Shown here: piece by piece, positions 60,070 to 64,000 of the stretch
Numbering within the stretch: position 1 is the first letter of the stretch
Layout of the letters: every line of letters starts with the position of its first letter
Source: Hydractinia symbiolongicarpus
Lineage: Eukaryota; Cnidaria; Hydrozoa; Anthoathecata; Hydractiniidae
Direction: 5' to 3'
DNA: 64,000 nt
Assembly: GCF_029227915.1 (NCBI RefSeq)
Contig: NC_079881.1
Span: 7,936,001 to 8,000,000 of the forward strand
The notes under the pieces: model-generated
Database searches by the model: none
The model's input: the letters and a program-made list of their open reading frames with translations, nothing else
What the model was told of the DNA's origin: nothing
Made by a program: the position numbers and the translations under genes

Positions 60070-60350
60070 AACATTCAAAGTTAACCTGGACCCCTGGGCT
60101 CTTTGTCTTTTTTTAAAACTCCCCGTCCCTTAATCAACGTCCCTAGGATCGTTGATTCAAAGAGGTTTTTATTTTATTTGAATATAGAACTTTTATTTGT
60201 AACATCATTACGCATTTCTAAACTGTTTTAAACAAAAGCTTACACTATTTACATACCCTCGACCCCAGGTTTTTCGCCTTTTTGATATAAAGAGACGTCT
60301 TCTCTTATATCAAAAAGACAAAAAACCCTGGGGATGAGGATGACTATTTA
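60070..60350. repeat. Cluster of CCTGGGGACGAGG-type palindromic repeats
   Basis: At 60250-60345 a nearly complete palindrome runs CCTCGACCCCAGGTTTTT ... TTGATATAA ... ACCCTGGGGATGAGGATG. At 60085-60150 another degenerate pair has GACCCCTGGGCTCTTTG and CGTCCCTAGGATC. Confidence 0.65.
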
Positions 60351-61244
60351 CAAGCTCTCCAGCTACAGAAGGAGTGAAAACACACATCGTTACAGACCTG
60401 ATGCTGTTGCTCTCCGAAAAATCAAAATGGTCATGCAAAGTTAAGAGTAAATATGTATCACTGAACCTATAAAAATGTATTATGCGAAACACAACGCAGA
60501 TTTTCAATCCATGAAGTCACCTTTTAGTAATCCCTTTTCCTGCCTGGCAATAATCTGTCATCCTCAAACTCATCTCTAAAAAAAGACCCCGTCTGCGTGA
60601 GCACTTTTTTTGGTTTTTGTGTTCAAGTCAAAACTAAAATCGCATGAGTATTTTGAAACTAGGTAACTTTATCTCTCTATCGCAGGGGGGGGGGAGGTTG
60701 CATGTTTGAAACATAAAGAAGTTCGACTTAGAGGGTGTTCAAGATGCTACAGTAAGCTAAGAGATAAACCTCGTCCCCGGGGCTCTTTTTAAGCTTATGA
60801 TACTTTGACGTGAATTGCGGATTCATCCTGTCAGAACTAGGTTGATAAGCAAATAAAAGACGGCGACTTTGATTATAAAATGGAGACAGATTAATTGGAA
60901 AGAGTTGATTTGTAGTCATAAAAACTGAATAGCCTTCTTCAAGTTCTAATTCTTTTAATTTTTGTTTTTGATTTCGTGGGGACAGGCGTTAAAAAAAAAA
61001 CACTGTTTATTACCTTTACATATGTTGCTTTTTTAATGAAGTTGCTCACATGCTCTCATCGTGGGGAAATAAAGAAGCACATAATACATAATTAAAAGAA
61101 AAAACAAAATATAATAAATAAACGAGAGCAAAGAATGATCGAGATTAACACTGTGCGAAGATAAAGAACACAAAAATATAATAATTCGAATATATATTTA
61201 CAAATCAAATAATACGTATCAGCAGTATTCCAAATTAATTATTT
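60351..61244. other. Spacer with one more repeat copy
   Basis: ACCTCGTCCCCGGGGCTCTT at 60767-60786 is another family member. A poly-G tract (about 60685-60696) and the doubtful exon at 60950-60770 are here. Otherwise AT-rich. Confidence 0.45.
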
Positions 61245-62148
61245 TCACAGAACATTACACTTTGATTTTTCGGCCCAAGGATTTGCTTTTCGTGCTCCGG
61301 GATTTACCAATGGATCGTTTGGTTCATTTTGTAAACAATACTCTTTTAATCTAGAAATTATAACAGAAAATATTAATACTAAAAGTAATGATTAGAACAA
61401 AACTTTCTTGGGGTACTTTAACAGGAGCCGGAACATATTCATCACCATGCGTGCTTTTTAAAAAGTATTTACAGAACTCCAACTAAGCTGGTCATCTATG
61501 TTATAATACCCGTATACGTCTTTCTGTCTGTCACGCAAAATGCACGCAATGCGGTATAAAAAGGACGGGCGAAGCTGTGGATTTTTCCACGGGCTAACGA
61601 CTAGTTATTCTTATTTCTTTAATGTTCTAAACAATAGCCCTATTGTTCAATACAAACGACCTATTGTTTTTAAAATGAAATCCCAGCCTGATATTCGTAT
61701 ATTCTTATAAAAAAAGCGTGCAGTTGTTTACAGAAAGAATCCTTGCGAAAAGATTTGAAACTTCGTCAACATCGTCTTCAGGAATCTTCTACGTCCATAG
61801 AGAGATAGATGTGCATATTTTACATGGCTATCCATGATATTCTGACTAAAAGAGCGCTGGGACGATTCCGGAACTTTTGTTGTAACATATTCTTACAATG
61901 TCGATATGCATGTGTTATTTAACGTCTTGTTTCGTAGTAAGGTCGGCCACGCCACGCAGGAGAGCGATCAAACCCATCTTTTTAAAAAAAACACGTAGTT
62001 GCGTTCTTTTGAAATGGTTTTTTTTTTTGAAGAACACGCACACAGCATAAAACACTTACTCGTTAGCGGCTTTCGATACCGGTATTCTCTCCATGCTTAG
62101 TTGGACACGTAAACTTTCCACGTTCTGTAGTTGCAACGATTTCTCCAT
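61245..62148 (-). CDS. G-protein gamma subunit (two exons, 64 residues)
   Basis: Exon 1 is 62148-62060 (ATG 62148-62146; donor GA|GTAAGTG). Exon 2 is 61350-61245 (acceptor TTTCTAG; stop TGA 61247-61245). The phases join as Glu. The protein begins MEKSLQLQNVESLRVQLSME, continues RIPVSKAANELKEYC, then NDPLVNPG and NPWAEK, and ends CNVL. This is the whole G-gamma layout: an N-terminal helix that pairs with G-beta, the R.(K/P)VSKA core, DPL, NP(F/W) and a CaaX box. A Leu at the last position predicts geranylgeranylation and membrane anchoring. The length equals typical gamma subunits (65-75). Both exons are too short to appear as long open frames. The subtype cannot be assigned. The 709-bp intron holds nothing recognised. 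Confidence 0.9.
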
Positions 62149-63642
62149 TTCTGAATCCGAATTATTTGTTTTTCTGTTATAGCTTTAACTACTACAGCAC
62201 GAATATTGCAAGCGATTTGTGATTTTATTTTTCATTTCAAATCTGCTCCATACAACAAATATGGTGGCAGCTGTCTACTATTTTCAAAACAATACCGCAC
62301 TCCGCGTAATAATACGTCTTAACAATGAGCCTTTTGTGTTCAAAATTAAATTTTAATAAACATGAACAAAAAGTAAAAATGTGTTTTCAGATAATCGAGG
62401 CACCTGCGAATTTGCTCGCAAGCGCTCCTTCGTAGAGAATTTTATATTGTAAAATAAAAACACTACTTTTACTACTGAAAGTTTTATAGTCTTTTCGACA
62501 ATACATGGAATCACATTCCCAATATTTACTTGCGCGCGCACCTTAGTGATCACGTAATGCCTAATGCACACACATTTGGAGGTAAAAAGGTAAACTAAGC
62601 GGACATGGAGGAAAACGGTCAAAACAAACAAAATCCACAATAGAAATTTAGGTTTTAACATTTATTCACTATATGTTTTAACAATGCTTTACTAGCACAA
62701 TTTTATTTTAACATTCACACAAATAAAACATGCATTCAAAGCTTGGCTTATTTCGCGTAACTCCCCGGTCACAGCATTTGTTGTCACTTTTATGCTTGTT
62801 TACAAAGTAATTTTCAGAAACAAATTAAGCAAAGTAGACATCTAATCTATGCTTTGAGAAAGCGATCTTTTGACTATAAATTCAAATTATTTCAAATTAT
62901 TAACATGTGCCTTTAGCGAACGGTACTTTGCAGAAGTACGACATCATTCGTACTTCTGCAAAGTACATAAACACTCGGGAATCGAACATTCCGTCTCTTT
63001 TTATTTTTTCAAGGAGTATTGGCTGTTTGTGTATCCTATAACACAGCAATTAGGCGATCTCTTTCTTTTTTTTCGCTGTGCTAGCCATTTTACAACACTA
63101 ATGTTTTCGTTACCTCCATTTTTGCGCACGCATCTTTTTAGGATAGCATTACGTAATGTTATATGATGCGCGCGTATGAAAAACAAGATACTATGATTAA
63201 GTGTATTGTTTTTAACCTAAGACAACGAAATATAAATTATTAACCATACTGTTCAGCCTATGCCAGTGTAGACGCAATTTTAATAAGCCACAAACCAATA
63301 AAATCATCAAGTTTTTTATAATAACCGTTTTCTTTTGTATCAATCGGATAATTAGACACCATATTACTTCAACAATACGTTTTTATTAAAGCATAACGAA
63401 TTCTGTCACAACTAGCCACAGAAATCAGAGCTACTTAGCCACACGAGACACCTATCAATGTAAAAAAATAATAGACAAATTTTTAAAGAGATGTAAATTG
63501 TGAATATATAATACTAATTATCACCCTTATTTTTCTAATGATTTCGTGTCATTAAAATATTCAGTAGAGATTTCCATACTTTTAAATATTTTTTGGTTTC
63601 CAAATTTTAATTTTAAACAAGTTACAATTACGAGTAAACATC
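62149..63642. other. Divergent intergenic region, G-gamma to UNC93
   Basis: Promoter side of both flanking genes. Contains the 19-bp hairpin at 62923-62966. No other gene was seen. Confidence 0.45.
62923..62966. repeat. Perfect 19-bp inverted repeat
   Basis: GTACTTTGCAGAAGTACGA (62923-62941) is exactly inverted at 62948-62966 around the 6-base loop CATCAT. Each arm itself contains a smaller GTACTT...AAGTAC inversion. Confidence 0.9.
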
Positions 63643-64000
63643 ATGTCTCCTGAAGACAGTACAACATCTCTACCTTTGGTAAAATCAACGTATAAGAATC
63701 TCTTTATACTTGGTTTTGCATTTTTTTGCAACTTTACAGCGTTTAATGCCCTCAACAACCTTCAAAGTAGCATACATGAAGATAAAAACATCGGTTTAGC
63801 TTCACTGTCAGTCATCTATGCTTCAATTGTCATATCGTGTTTGTTTATACCCCCTGTCTTTATCAATAAATGGGGATACAAATACACTATTGTATGTAGC
63901 ATAAGTGGTTACATATTTTACACTGTAGCACATTTGTATCCAACATGGTGGCTGTTTATGACAGCATCAGTGATTATTGGTAAGCGAAAGTATTTTTTAC
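63643..64000 (+). CDS. UNC93A-like membrane protein, first coding exon
   Basis: ATG at 63643; the coding exon ends at 63979 with a GTAAGC donor, so only the first 112 residues are in the window. The frame reads YKNLFILGFAFFCNFTAFNA, then LNNLQSSIHEDKNIGLASLS and VIYASIVISC, followed by FINKWGYKYTIV and LYPTWWLF. The N-terminal pattern FTAFN.L.NLQSS...GLASL.VIYA is the signature of UNC-93 and UNC93A, a branch of the major facilitator superfamily. Two to three membrane helices are covered. Worm UNC-93 regulates a two-pore potassium channel; the substrate and role of UNC93A proteins are not settled. The rest of the gene lies past the window edge. Confidence 0.9.
   Translation, partial: MSPEDSTTSLPLVKSTYKNLFILGFAFFCNFTAFNALNNLQSSIHEDKNIGLASLSVIYASIVISCLFIPPVFINKWGYKYTIVCSISGYIFYTVAHLYPTWWLFMTASVIIGKRKYFL

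Noticed and set aside
60728-60950. Minus-strand frame that reads like an exon (ELELEEGYSVFMTTNQLFP)
   Set aside because: No convincing acceptor or in-phase partner, and its end is made of the dispersed GGGGACGAGG repeat. Mentioned only as a doubtful candidate.

Overview
The window is AT-rich animal nuclear DNA. Its genes have spliceosomal introns and are separated by long spacers full of degraded transposons. The gene set is purely metazoan: a nicotinic receptor, an Nkx6 homeobox gene, MMD/PAQR, PHAX, FGFR1OP2/SIKE, USP36, a G-protein gamma subunit and UNC93. Base composition, small genes and the mix of Penelope-like, Tc1-like, hAT-like and piggyBac-like remnants suggest a cnidarian, perhaps a hydrozoan. 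That placement is inference; no marker in the window fixes the species.

Layout. 1-905 (+) is the 3' end of a nicotinic acetylcholine receptor subunit. A piggyBac-type short element lies at 2297-3017. Nkx6 (two exons, -) is at 4564-6046. From 6 to 16 kb there is mostly gene-poor DNA, ending in a dead Tc1-like and a dead Mutator-like transposase. A six-exon MMD/PAQR gene (-) is at 16112-18124, then PHAX (-) at 20028-20753 and FGFR1OP2/SIKE (-) at 23089-24570. From 25.4 to 32.9 kb the DNA is almost all mobile: a nested pair of DNA elements, two Penelope-like remnants of different families and a hAT-like element.

The main gene is USP36/42 (+), rebuilt here as 18 exons from 34758 to 52742. All splice phases agree and the product is 1172 residues. 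Its introns carry two related DNA elements, a Penelope-like element with target-site duplication, an unexplained antisense reading frame and several tandem repeats. The most unusual repeat is a 41-bp array in intron 16. Each unit ends in a complete polypyrimidine-CAG 3' splice site; the eighteenth copy is the acceptor of exon 17, and each of the other seventeen would give an immediate in-frame stop.

Downstream are an unrecognised single-exon gene (57481-58419, +), a cluster of small palindromic repeats, a two-exon G-gamma gene (-) at 61245-62148 and the first coding exon of an UNC93-type membrane protein (+) at 63643. The genes are unrelated housekeeping, signalling and developmental genes; nothing suggests an operon or a shared pathway. 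All spliced models were built by eye from splice signals, phase and protein-family resemblance, without transcript evidence.
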